From assembly GCA_038276315.1 (NCBI GenBank), contig JBBPZY010000382.1, positions 1 through 5,176 of the forward strand: a stretch of DNA of 5,176 nt, read 5' to 3'. The stretch is from GCA-003244245 sp038276315. Its GTDB lineage: Bacteria > Actinomycetota > Actinomycetes > Mycobacteriales > Pseudonocardiaceae. A program made the translations under genes and the position numbers. Of this stretch, positions 1 to 5,176 are shown in pieces. Below the pieces are notes generated by a model that saw only the letters and a program-made list of their open reading frames with translations, made no database searches and was not told where the DNA came from. Each line of letters begins with the position of its first letter. Within the stretch, counting starts at the first letter, position 1.

Positions 1-1
1 C

Positions 2-595
2 CGGATCCCGGTGGACTCCATCTACTCGCCGGTGCTGAAGGTGACCTACAAGGTCGAGGCCACCCGGGTCGAGCAGCGAACCGACTTCGACAAGCTGGTC
101 CTGGACGTGGAAACCAAGCCGTCGCTGACGCCGCGGGACGCGCTGGCCTCGGCCGGGCGCACCCTGGTGGAGTTGTTCGGCCTGGCCCGCGAGCTCAACG
201 TCGAGGCGGAGGGCATCGAAATCGGCCCCTCACCGGCCGAGGCGGACACGATCGCGGCATTCGCCATGCCTATTGAGGACCTGGACCTCACCGTCCGGTC
301 CTACAACTGTCTCAAGCGCGAGGGTATCCACACCGTCGGCGAGCTGGTCAGCCGCAGCGAGGCGGATCTGCTGGACATCCGCAACTTCGGTGCCAAGTCG
401 ATCGACGAGGTGAAGCTGAAGCTGGCGGGTCTGGGTCTGCAGCTCAAGGACAGCCCGCCCGGATTCGACCCCTCGGCGGTGGCGGCAGAATACTCGATCG
501 ACGGGTGGGGCGAGGGCAGCGAGAACGGGGCTGAAAATGGTCCCGATTACGGCTCCGACGACGGCCACGACTACGCCGAAACCGAACAACTCTAG
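2..595 (+). CDS. rpoA: DNA-directed RNA polymerase subunit alpha, 3' part (5' end outside window)
   Basis: Alpha subunit of RNA polymerase, which nucleates core assembly through its N-terminal domain and contacts UP-element DNA and activators through its C-terminal domain. The reading frame is open from the window edge (R-I-P-V-D-S-I-Y-S-P-V), so the gene is cut at its 5' end and 197 residues are visible. The first ~70 are the end of the N-terminal domain (VEQRTDFDKLVLDVET, ASAGRTLVELFGLA). Counting from the valine at 11, the C-terminal domain is about residues 87-147. All residues matching the E. coli DNA-contact set are present: R96, N99, C100 (RSYNC) and G127, K129, S130, E133 (RNFGAKSIDEV), equivalent to R265, N268, C269, G296, K298, S299, E302. 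The tail after residue 160 is rich in Gly, Asp, Glu and Asn and ends in DYAETEQL, typical of related actinobacteria. rplQ follows after 29 bp, the usual order. Identification is secure. Confidence 0.98.
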   Translation, partial: RIPVDSIYSPVLKVTYKVEATRVEQRTDFDKLVLDVETKPSLTPRDALASAGRTLVELFGLARELNVEAEGIEIGPSPAEADTIAAFAMPIEDLDLTVRSYNCLKREGIHTVGELVSRSEADLLDIRNFGAKSIDEVKLKLAGLGLQLKDSPPGFDPSAVAAEYSIDGWGEGSENGAENGPDYGSDDGHDYAETEQL

Positions 596-611
596 CACTC
601 ACGTGGCAACC

Positions 612-618
612 GAAGGGA
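612..618 (+). promoter_or_regulatory. Ribosome binding site of rplQ
   Basis: A purine-rich GAAGGGA lies with its AAGGG core 7 nt before the ATG at 625. This fixes the rplQ start, which also matches the family N-terminus (MPTPTKG). No promoter or terminator is evident in the 29-bp gap after rpoA, which fits co-transcription. Confidence 0.8.
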
Positions 619-624
619 ACCATA

Positions 625-1173
625 ATGCCAACGCCGACGAAGGGTGCCCGGCTCGGCGGGTCGCCGGCCCATGAGCGGTTGATGCTGGCCAATTTGGCGA
701 CATCGCTGTTCGCTCACGGCCGGATCACCACTACCGAGGCCAAGGCGAAACGGCTGCGTCCGTTCGCCGAGCGGTTGATCAGCAAGGCCCGGATAGGGGA
801 CCTGCACAATCGTCGCGAGATCATGCGGGTGATCCGGGACAAGGACGTGGTGCACAAGCTGGTCGCGGAGATCGGTCCGCAGTTCGTGACCCGGCCGGGT
901 GGCTACACCAGAATCCTCAAGACCCTGCCACGCAAGGGCGACAACGCGCCGATGGCGATCATCGCGCTGGTCACCGAGCGCACTGCGGCCGAGGTCGAGG
1001 AGGTCCAGCGCAAGGCCTTCAAGGCTCGGCCGAAGGGGCCGCAGGCGGCTGACAAGACGGCGGATGCCCCGGCTACCGCGGAGGTGCCGGTTGCCGCAGG
1101 CAGCTCTGCTGAGCCGGAGGCCCCGGCTGGGGAAGCGACGCCGTCGCCCGCTGCGCAGGGGGACGAGGACTGA
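625..1173 (+). CDS. rplQ: 50S ribosomal protein L17 (bL17)
   Basis: Structural protein of the large ribosomal subunit. The bL17 core is about residues 1-118: MPTPTKGARLGG, then LANLATSLFAHGRITTTEAKAKRLRPFAERLI, then DLHNRRE, GGYTRI and RKGDNAPMAIIALV. The remaining ~64 residues form a low-complexity tail rich in Ala, Pro, Glu and Asp (from about residue 130), as in other actinobacterial L17 proteins; the total of 182 residues is normal for that group. The ATG at 625 follows a good Shine-Dalgarno sequence. The gene sits between rpoA and truA, the standard alpha-operon order. The SPAHERLMLANLAT variant of the N-terminus looks more like Pseudonocardiales than Mycobacterium, by memory only. No defects are seen. 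Confidence 0.98.
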   Translation: MPTPTKGARLGGSPAHERLMLANLATSLFAHGRITTTEAKAKRLRPFAERLISKARIGDLHNRREIMRVIRDKDVVHKLVAEIGPQFVTRPGGYTRILKTLPRKGDNAPMAIIALVTERTAAEVEEVQRKAFKARPKGPQAADKTADAPATAEVPVAAGSSAEPEAPAGEATPSPAAQGDED

Positions 1174-1178
1174 TCCTG
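1157..1178 (+). promoter_or_regulatory. Candidate upstream non-canonical start region of truA (CTG at 1170 or 1176)
   Basis: The truA frame stays open upstream of the TTG at 1245 and encodes GGLRRYRLDISYDG. The RYRLD part matches the first beta strand of TruA proteins, so it should be translated. The only start-like codons between the rplQ end and 1245 in this frame are CTG at 1170, 1176 and 1194 (plus ATC codons). CTG 1170 overlaps the rplQ stop as CTGA and lies 7 nt after AGGGGG (1157-1162). CTG 1176 lies 6 nt after GAGGA (1165-1169). Either would couple truA translation to rplQ. Use of CTG is inferred, not shown. Confidence 0.4.
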
Positions 1179-1195
1179 ACCCCGATCGACGCACT

Positions 1196-1236
1196 GCCGG
1201 AGCCCGCTGTCCCCACTGGGGATGGCGGGCTCCGGC
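1196..1236 (+). promoter_or_regulatory. 19-bp GC-rich RNA hairpin between rplQ and truA
   Basis: Bases 1196-1214 pair without interruption with 1218-1236 around the 3-nt loop ACT. There are 17 Watson-Crick pairs and two G-U wobbles (1208-1224 and 1209-1223). No U-rich run follows, so it is not a classical intrinsic terminator, although U-poor terminators have been proposed in high-GC actinobacteria. It ends 8 nt before the TTG at 1245, so it could attenuate transcription, mask initiation at that TTG, or slow ribosomes if truA begins upstream. The pairing is seen directly; the function is unknown. Confidence 0.55.
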
Positions 1237-1244
1237 GCTACCGG

Positions 1245-2117
1245 TTGGATATCAGCTACGACGGGTCCGACTTCTCCGGATGGGCTCGGCAACCCGAGCG
1301 ACGCACCGTCCAGGGCGTTGTCGAGCGTGCTGTGGCGACCGTGGCGCGGATCGAGGCCAACCTCACCGTTGCTGGGCGCACCGACGCTGGCGTGCACGCC
1401 ACCGCGCAGGTTGCGCACCTCGACGTGCCGCCCGAGACGCTATTGCCCGACCAGCTCGCCTACCGGCTGGCTCGGCTGCTGCCACCGGACGTTCGGGTGC
1501 TCTCGGTGCGGCGGGTGCCGCGCACCTTCGACGCTCGGTTCTCCGCGCTGCGGCGGCACTACCGGTACCGGGTCTGCGACGCGTCGTGGGGTGTCGCGCC
1601 GCTCCGCCGGTACGACACACTGAGCCACCCCAGACGGCTCGACGACGCTGCGATGAACGCGGCAAGCACACTGTTGCTCGGCGAGCACGACTTCGCCGCG
1701 TTCTGCCGCCGCCGGGACGGCGCGACCACGGTGCGCGCGCTGCAGCGGTTCGAGTGGACCCGCGACGAACCGCACCTGCTCGTCGCGCACGTCGCGGCGG
1801 ATGCGTTCTGCCACTCGATGGTGCGCAGCCTGGTGGGCGCGTTGCTAGCGGTGGGAGAGGGCCGGCGCTCACCGGACTGGCCCGCTGCCCTGCTGCGCCA
1901 CACCACCCGGGCCAGCGACGTGGCGGTGGCACCTGCCCACGGACTCTCCCTAGTCGGTGTTGACTATCCCGACGACGATCAGCTCGCCGTCCGCACCGAG
2001 CAAACCCGCGCGTTGCGGAATCCGGTAGGCCCGCTTCGTAGCGAAGCACCACAACAATCTCGGCCCGTGCGTGTGGGCAGCGACAAGCCGGCGCACATGC
2101 CGACACCCGAAAGTTAA
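1245..2117 (+). CDS. truA: tRNA pseudouridine(38-40) synthase TruA
   Basis: Converts uridines 38-40 in the anticodon stem-loop of many tRNAs to pseudouridine; cytoplasmic. Seen in order, numbered from TTG 1245: SYDGSDFSGWARQ (residues 4-16), the catalytic motif GRTDAGVHA with D47 as nucleophile, FDARFSALRRHYRYRV (95-110) with the conserved tyrosine Y106, LLGEHDFAAFCRRRDGATT (144-162), DAFCHSMVRSLVGALLAVGEGRR (186-208) and APAHGLSLVGVDYP (229-242). The 290-residue length is within the family range, with ~40 extra residues after residue 250 of no recognised function. TTG 1245 is the first ordinary start in frame, but it would cut into the first beta strand. The preceding codons read GGLRRYR and look homologous, so the true start is probably upstream at a CTG near the rplQ stop. 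Family assignment is secure; the start is uncertain. Confidence 0.96.
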   Translation: MDISYDGSDFSGWARQPERRTVQGVVERAVATVARIEANLTVAGRTDAGVHATAQVAHLDVPPETLLPDQLAYRLARLLPPDVRVLSVRRVPRTFDARFSALRRHYRYRVCDASWGVAPLRRYDTLSHPRRLDDAAMNAASTLLLGEHDFAAFCRRRDGATTVRALQRFEWTRDEPHLLVAHVAADAFCHSMVRSLVGALLAVGEGRRSPDWPAALLRHTTRASDVAVAPAHGLSLVGVDYPDDDQLAVRTEQTRALRNPVGPLRSEAPQQSRPVRVGSDKPAHMPTPES

Positions 2118-2221
2118 TCACTGCCGGACACGGCGTGGCGGCACATCGACGACTGGCCCGTGCGCCGGCTGCTTTTATCCGGTTGTTGAGCTGAGTGGCC
2201 GGGACTGTCAGACCTGTCTTG
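2118..2221. other. Intergenic region between truA and the DUF222/HNH gene
   Basis: The stretch after truA has no gene. An imperfect, bulged stem (about 2137-2144 with 2160-2166) followed by TTTTA at 2173-2177 could be a weak truA terminator, but the pairing is poor. It probably marks the boundary between the conserved operon and the accessory genes to the right. Confidence 0.3.
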
Positions 2222-2227
2222 TAGCGT
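2222..2227 (+). promoter_or_regulatory. Candidate -10 element, leaderless start of the DUF222/HNH gene
   Basis: TAGCGT fits the actinobacterial TAnnnT -10 pattern and ends 7 nt before GTG 2235 (10 nt before ATG 2238). That spacing would put the transcription start on or next to the start codon. No Shine-Dalgarno sequence precedes the start, and no recognisable -35 was found at 16-18 bp. The position is suggestive, but the motif is short. Confidence 0.4.
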
Positions 2228-2234
2228 TCGGGTT

Positions 2235-4160
2235 GTGATGGTGCGGCGGTTGATTCCTGAGGGTCTGGCGCAGCTGGTGCCGGGCCCTGCGTTGGGCGCG
2301 CTGTTGGCTGGGATTGATATTCATGCATTGACCGGTGCGGATGCGGTGGAGGTATTGCGGGCTCGGGCCCGGCAATTGTCCCATGAGCAGGCCCGGTTGC
2401 TGGCCACGATGGTGGAGGTCGGGTTGTGTGACCCGGACGCCGGCGCTCATGAGGTGGGTCGGCTGGCGCAGTCGCCGCCCTGTGCGGCTGATGAGATCCG
2501 TGCCGCGTTGGCCTGGACCCGCCGTGCGGCCGACCGGGAACTTGACTTCGCCGAGACCCTGGTGTTGCGGTTGCCCGCGGTGTTCACCGCGCTGGACACC
2601 GGTCGGATCTGCCGGAGCAAGGCATGGGTATTCGCGGATCTGTGCGCTGACCTGACCACCGAGCAGACCACGGTGGTGTGCGCGCGGCTGCTGCCCCAAG
2701 CAACTCGGCTCACGACCGGTGAGCTGGCGGCGCGGATGAAAAAGCTGGCCATCGCGCTGGATCCGGAGTGGGCCGCCCGCCGGTATGCGACCGCGGTGCG
2801 GGAACGCACCGTGATCGGGTATCTCACCGAGGACGGCACCGCCACCGTCACCGGGTCGGCGTTACCGGTAGATGAGGCCGCTGCGGCGTGCGCGCACGTC
2901 GAGGAACTCGCCCGGGCGGCGAAACACGCGGGGCATCGAGGCCGGATCGGTCCGCTACGAGCGGACATCTACCTCGGTCTGCTCGACGGCCGCTGGCAGC
3001 ACCACACCCGCGACCAGATCATCACCGACCTGCTGTCCCGCACCACCAGCGACACCAACCACGACACCGACGATACCAACCACGACACCGACGATACCAA
3101 CCACGACACCGACGACACGGGTGACGCCGCAGATCCCGGCGATCCGATGGGGCCACCGGACAGCGGCGCTGACCCGGCTAACGGTGCTACCCCCGCGACC
3201 AGTGCTTCGGCCGGCGACTGTGCGAGCGACGATGTCGCCGCGCGGGACGACGGTGCGGCACCACCGATGGAGGAGGCGCCCGCCGCGAGCGGGTCAGGCG
3301 CGGCGCAGCCAGCGCGGCGGGTCGGGGTGGAACTACGGGTAGGACTGTCAACCCTGCTCGGGCGCGACCGGTATCCCGGTGAGATCGGCGGGTGGGGCCC
3401 GGTCACCGCCGAGGTCGCCCGCACCCTGGTGACCGCCCAACGCGCCGCCCAATGGCGCTTCGCCCTCACCGACGACACCGGGCAACTGCTCCTCGCGGGT
3501 ATCACCCGCCGCCGACCCCACAACACCGCACCCGCCAGTGAGCTGCCGCCGTGTCGCGGCGGGATCGTCGAGCTGCACCTGCCCGTCGCCTTGCTCACCG
3601 ACCTCGCCGCGCACCCGGACACCTGCAGTGAGTGGACCGAGGTCGCCGCCGACCTCGCCGCCCAGTACACCAAGTACCTCCGCTGCGGCTGGAGCGAACC
3701 GACCGATCAAGACCCCAGCGCCCGGTTCGCCGGAGCGGTGCTGCGCCGCCATGTCCAAATCCGGGATCGGTCGTGTGTCTACCCGGGATGCCGCGCCACC
3801 GCCCGCAGCGCCGACCTCGACCACACCGTCGACCACACCCACGGCGGGCCCACCACCGGCGCGAACTCCGGACCGCTATGCCGCCACGACCACCAGCTCA
3901 AGACCGTCGGCCGGTGGCGGCTACACCAACCCGACCCCGGTCACTTCACCTGGACCAGCCCACTGGGCCGGATTTACCGCACCGCGCCCCCACCGATCAT
4001 CAACGACCTGGCCCAACCCCGACCCAGACCCGACGATCCCCACCCCTGGCCATTCGCGAGATCCAACAACGACATGCCCATCCTGCAACGACCACCACCT
4101 CAGCCCGACCCGCAACCCCCACCTGCGCCGCCAGACCCGGACCAGCCCCCACCCTTTTGA
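2235..4160 (+). CDS. DUF222 / HNH endonuclease domain protein (13E12 repeat family type)
   Basis: A 641-residue protein with the DUF222 plus C-terminal HNH layout of the '13E12 repeat' family, which is multi-copy and sporadic in actinobacteria. Helical, Ala/Leu-rich DUF222-type sequence covers about residues 1-270. Residues 271-362 form a low-complexity Asp/Thr/Ala/Pro/Gly linker with three NHDTDDT repeats. DUF222-like sequence resumes at 363-500 (RRVGVELRVGLSTLLG, GEIGGWGPVTAEVARTL). The HNH domain is about 508-562: CVYPGC (C514, C519), DHTVDHTHGGPT (D529, H530, H534), N544, C549, H551 and H553, so the zinc-binding and nuclease residues appear intact. Residues 585-641 are a Pro-rich tail. 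GTG 2235 is followed at once by ATG 2238; either may start translation. There is no signal peptide or membrane segment. Cellular role and DNA target are unknown; a nuclease linked to mobile DNA is inferred from the domain. Confidence 0.88.
   Translation: MMVRRLIPEGLAQLVPGPALGALLAGIDIHALTGADAVEVLRARARQLSHEQARLLATMVEVGLCDPDAGAHEVGRLAQSPPCAADEIRAALAWTRRAADRELDFAETLVLRLPAVFTALDTGRICRSKAWVFADLCADLTTEQTTVVCARLLPQATRLTTGELAARMKKLAIALDPEWAARRYATAVRERTVIGYLTEDGTATVTGSALPVDEAAAACAHVEELARAAKHAGHRGRIGPLRADIYLGLLDGRWQHHTRDQIITDLLSRTTSDTNHDTDDTNHDTDDTNHDTDDTGDAADPGDPMGPPDSGADPANGATPATSASAGDCASDDVAARDDGAAPPMEEAPAASGSGAAQPARRVGVELRVGLSTLLGRDRYPGEIGGWGPVTAEVARTLVTAQRAAQWRFALTDDTGQLLLAGITRRRPHNTAPASELPPCRGGIVELHLPVALLTDLAAHPDTCSEWTEVAADLAAQYTKYLRCGWSEPTDQDPSARFAGAVLRRHVQIRDRSCVYPGCRATARSADLDHTVDHTHGGPTTGANSGPLCRHDHQLKTVGRWRLHQPDPGHFTWTSPLGRIYRTAPPPIINDLAQPRPRPDDPHPWPFARSNNDMPILQRPPPQPDPQPPPAPPDPDQPPPF
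3057..3119 (+). repeat. Three tandem 21-bp repeats in the DUF222/HNH linker
   Basis: Three head-to-tail 21-bp units at 3057-3077, 3078-3098 and 3099-3119. The first two are identical; the third differs at two bases near its end. Each is in frame and encodes NHDTDDT, so copy-number change would keep the reading frame. The array forms an acidic, hydrophilic spacer between the two halves of the DUF222 region. Confidence 0.93.
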
Positions 4161-4185
4161 GGTGCGTGGCGCGTCGGATCACTGG
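4161..4185. other. Convergent gene junction
   Basis: Only 25 bp separate the stop of the DUF222/HNH gene (TGA 4158-4160) from the stop of the opposing methyltransferase gene (TAA, complement of 4186-4188). I see no strong bidirectional terminator here, so the two transcripts could overlap at their 3' ends. Confidence 0.6.
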
Positions 4186-4931
4186 TTACGCGGTCAGGTG
4201 GAACGTGAAGTAATCGATCTGCCAGCCGTCTTCGATGAGGCTGCGCTGAGCCACCACCTCACGTTGGAAACCGGCGTTGTCGATGAGGTCCTGAAGATAG
4301 TCCAGATCTCCGGAGGTGCCAAAGAAGAGCAGCATTCGACCGCCGACTGCCAGGTGCCGCGGTGCGTGGCGGAAGAATCTCGTCATAGCGCCGTAGTTCT
4401 CATCCGTGGTGGCGGCTTCGAGCATGTCGCGAGGGGCGAACCAGCGGAACGGCGGGTCGAAAACGATCAGGTCGAATATGCCGTCGAGGTCGCTGAATAC
4501 GTCGCTGCGGCGGACTTCGACGCGGTCGGCGACACCGTTGCGCACGGCATTGTCGCGGGCGGCGGTGAGGGCGTGCGGGTTGATGTCCACCGCGAGGACC
4601 TTGGTGGCTTTGGAGGCTGCGAGGACGCGAGGACGGCGTTGACACCGCTGCCGGTTCCCATGTCCAGCACCCGGTCGCCATCCTTGACCTCGGCGAGAAC
4701 TGCTTCGCCGAGCAGGCAGGACATTGGCGTGATCGGCATAACCTGCGGTATCACCACCAGAGTCCGACCGAGATAGTAGAACGTGTGATCACCACCGGCG
4801 ATGGCCCTCGCTCGGCAGTAGGCGCCCTCATGCCATTGACGGATGCGCGCGGCCCGCTGCTCGGACATCAGCGGCCGGTAGCTGGCGGCGTGAGATCCGC
4901 CTTCATCGCTTGGAGCGTCCAAGCTGCTCAT
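4186..4931 (-). pseudogene. Class I SAM-dependent methyltransferase, frameshifted by an 8-bp duplication
   Basis: Two overlapping frames hold one methyltransferase. From ATG 4931 the first encodes MSSLDAPSDE…, IPQVMPITPM and SAM motif I, VLDMGTGSGVNA (residues 88-99), then loses homology at the duplication 4619-4634. The second resumes with AVDINPHALTAARDNAV (motif II acidic residue) and continues through RRSDVF, FDLIVFDPPF and GGRMLLFFG to …DYFTFHLTA. Deleting one 8-bp copy joins them as VLAASKATKVLAVDINPH, giving 245 residues with DPPF at 156-159. The glycine-rich motif I and the (D/N)PP(F/Y) motif place it near the MTS/PrmC/RsmC-like group, whose substrates include proteins, rRNA and small molecules; the substrate here is unknown. 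As read, only ~102 correct N-terminal residues would be made, lacking the catalytic motif. A sequencing or assembly error is possible but would have to be exactly 8 bp. Confidence 0.85.
4619..4634 (-). repeat. 8-bp tandem duplication causing the methyltransferase frameshift
   Basis: GCGAGGAC (+ strand) occurs twice in direct succession, 4619-4626 and 4627-4634, with a third copy at 4592-4599, 19 bp away. One of the adjacent copies is surplus: without it the coding strand reads continuously through SAM motif I into motif II. Replication slippage is the simplest origin. Confidence 0.9.
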
Positions 4932-4937
4932 GGCGGC

Positions 4938-4966
4938 AGGCTAGATCCGCACTCCGGCAGCGTAAA
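4938..4966 (-). promoter_or_regulatory. Candidate promoter of the methyltransferase gene, leaderless
   Basis: On the - strand, TTTACG (complement of 4961-4966, 4 of 6 matches to TTGACA) is followed after exactly 17 bp by TAGCCT (complement of 4938-4943), a TAnnnT -10 element. The -10 ends 6 nt before ATG 4931, so transcription would begin at or next to the start codon. No Shine-Dalgarno sequence is present. The hexamers, spacing and start position agree, which makes this the best promoter candidate in the window. Confidence 0.55.
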
Positions 4967-4975
4967 CCCCGGCGG

Positions 4976-4992
4976 CTGACCAGGTGGGTCAG
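4976..4992. repeat. Inverted repeat CTGACC-N5-GGTCAG in the divergent intergenic region
   Basis: Perfect 6-bp arms separated by 5 bp, lying 10 bp upstream of the methyltransferase -35 and about 110 bp before the transposase start. The dyad could be a repressor operator or a chance palindrome. Nearby, CCCCGGC (4967-4973) and GCCGGGG (5025-5031) form a further 7-bp inverted pair. No function can be assigned. Confidence 0.35.
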
Positions 4993-5089
4993 TTGGTGAG
5001 AAAGGCGTCGATCGAATGTCTCAAGCCGGGGATGTCTAGGAGGCTGGTGTTTTTCGCGTGTCGCTGACCCGGCTGCGTTTGCGGTGCGC

Positions 5090-5095
5090 GATAAT
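5090..5095 (+). promoter_or_regulatory. Candidate -10 element of the transposase gene
   Basis: GATAAT (5 of 6 to TATAAT) ends 6 nt before GTG 5102, consistent with a leaderless transcript; no ribosome binding site is seen. The CTGACC at 5064-5069 is too far away (20-bp spacer) to be a convincing -35. Confidence 0.4.
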
Positions 5096-5101
5096 GATCA
5101 T

Positions 5102-5176
5102 GTGACGTTGGGGCGGACGCCGAAGCAAGCTGACCTGCTGTGTGCCTCGGAGAGGTTCTGTGAGGGCCGGGTCTCC
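5102..5176 (+). CDS. Probable IS transposase, 5' fragment (runs off the window)
   Basis: Twenty-five codons from GTG 5102 to the window edge encode VTLGRTPKQADLLCASERFCEGRVS. The pattern L-G-R-T-P-x-Q-A-D-L followed by F-C-E-x-R-V resembles, from memory, the N-terminus of actinobacterial DDE transposases of an IS4/IS5/IS1182-like type; the exact family cannot be settled from this fragment. No stop occurs before the edge. An insertion sequence would be consistent with the accessory neighbours. Its left terminal inverted repeat should lie between about 4970 and 5100 but cannot be named without the right end. Confidence 0.5.
   Translation, partial: MTLGRTPKQADLLCASERFCEGRVS

Noticed and set aside
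899..1963. Long open frame on the + strand (354 codons) overlapping rplQ and truA
   Set aside because: The product is Arg/Ala/Pro-rich with no recognisable motif. It overlaps two certain genes in another frame, a usual effect of high-GC coding DNA.
1363..2328. Long open frame on the - strand (321 codons) opposite truA
   Set aside because: It is antisense to truA, has low-complexity Arg/Ala/Pro composition, and spans the promoter region of the next gene. It is a shadow frame.
3057..3119. CRISPR-like array
   Set aside because: The 21-bp units are directly adjacent with no spacers and are in frame within a coding region, so they are protein-coding tandem repeats.
4150..4164. Possible terminator CACC…GGTG around the end of the DUF222/HNH gene
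   Set aside because: Only 4 bp of stem with a 7-nt loop and no following T run; too weak to call.
3538..4776. Open frame of 412 codons on the + strand running from the HNH gene through the methyltransferase
   Set aside because: The first part is an out-of-frame reading of the HNH domain DNA (Ser/Pro/Thr-rich) and the rest is antisense to the methyltransferase. It is not a plausible fusion.
4186..4931. Programmed ribosomal frameshifting in the methyltransferase
   Set aside because: There is no slippery heptamer at the junction, and an exact 8-bp duplication fully explains the frame change.
1..5176. tRNA, rRNA, riboswitch or a new defence system
   Set aside because: No cloverleaf, conserved rRNA segment or known riboswitch core was recognised. 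The accessory genes do not form a coherent co-directional module; the nuclease and methyltransferase are convergent and the latter is broken.

Overview
The window is high-GC actinobacterial DNA. The left half is the end of the conserved ribosomal/alpha operon, in the order rpoA (3' part), rplQ, truA, all on the + strand. The RpoA tail ends in DYAETEQL, as in Corynebacteriales and Pseudonocardiales. The L17 N-terminus (…GGSPAHERLMLANLATSLF…) resembles Pseudonocardiales more than Mycobacterium. This placement rests on remembered family patterns, not on a search.

Layout: 2-595 is the end of RNA polymerase alpha, with a complete C-terminal domain. 625-1173 is ribosomal protein L17. 1245-2117 is tRNA pseudouridine synthase TruA; its N-terminus probably begins upstream of the first ordinary start codon, and a 19-bp hairpin lies in that upstream stretch. 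These three genes serve transcription, the ribosome and tRNA modification and are probably co-transcribed.

The right half is accessory in character. 2235-4160 encodes a 641-residue DUF222/HNH endonuclease-like protein of the '13E12 repeat' type, with a variable acidic linker carrying three 7-residue repeats and a proline-rich tail. Convergent to it, 25 bp away, is a class I SAM-dependent methyltransferase gene (4186-4931, - strand). It is broken by an exact 8-bp tandem duplication; removing one copy restores a continuous 245-residue protein. The window ends with the first 25 codons of a probable transposase (5102 onward).

The three right-half genes each have a -10-like hexamer 6-7 nt before the start codon and no clear Shine-Dalgarno sequence, which fits leaderless mRNAs. 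I see no tRNA, rRNA, CRISPR array or convincing new multi-gene system. The most unusual items are the methyltransferase duplication and the truA start/hairpin arrangement.
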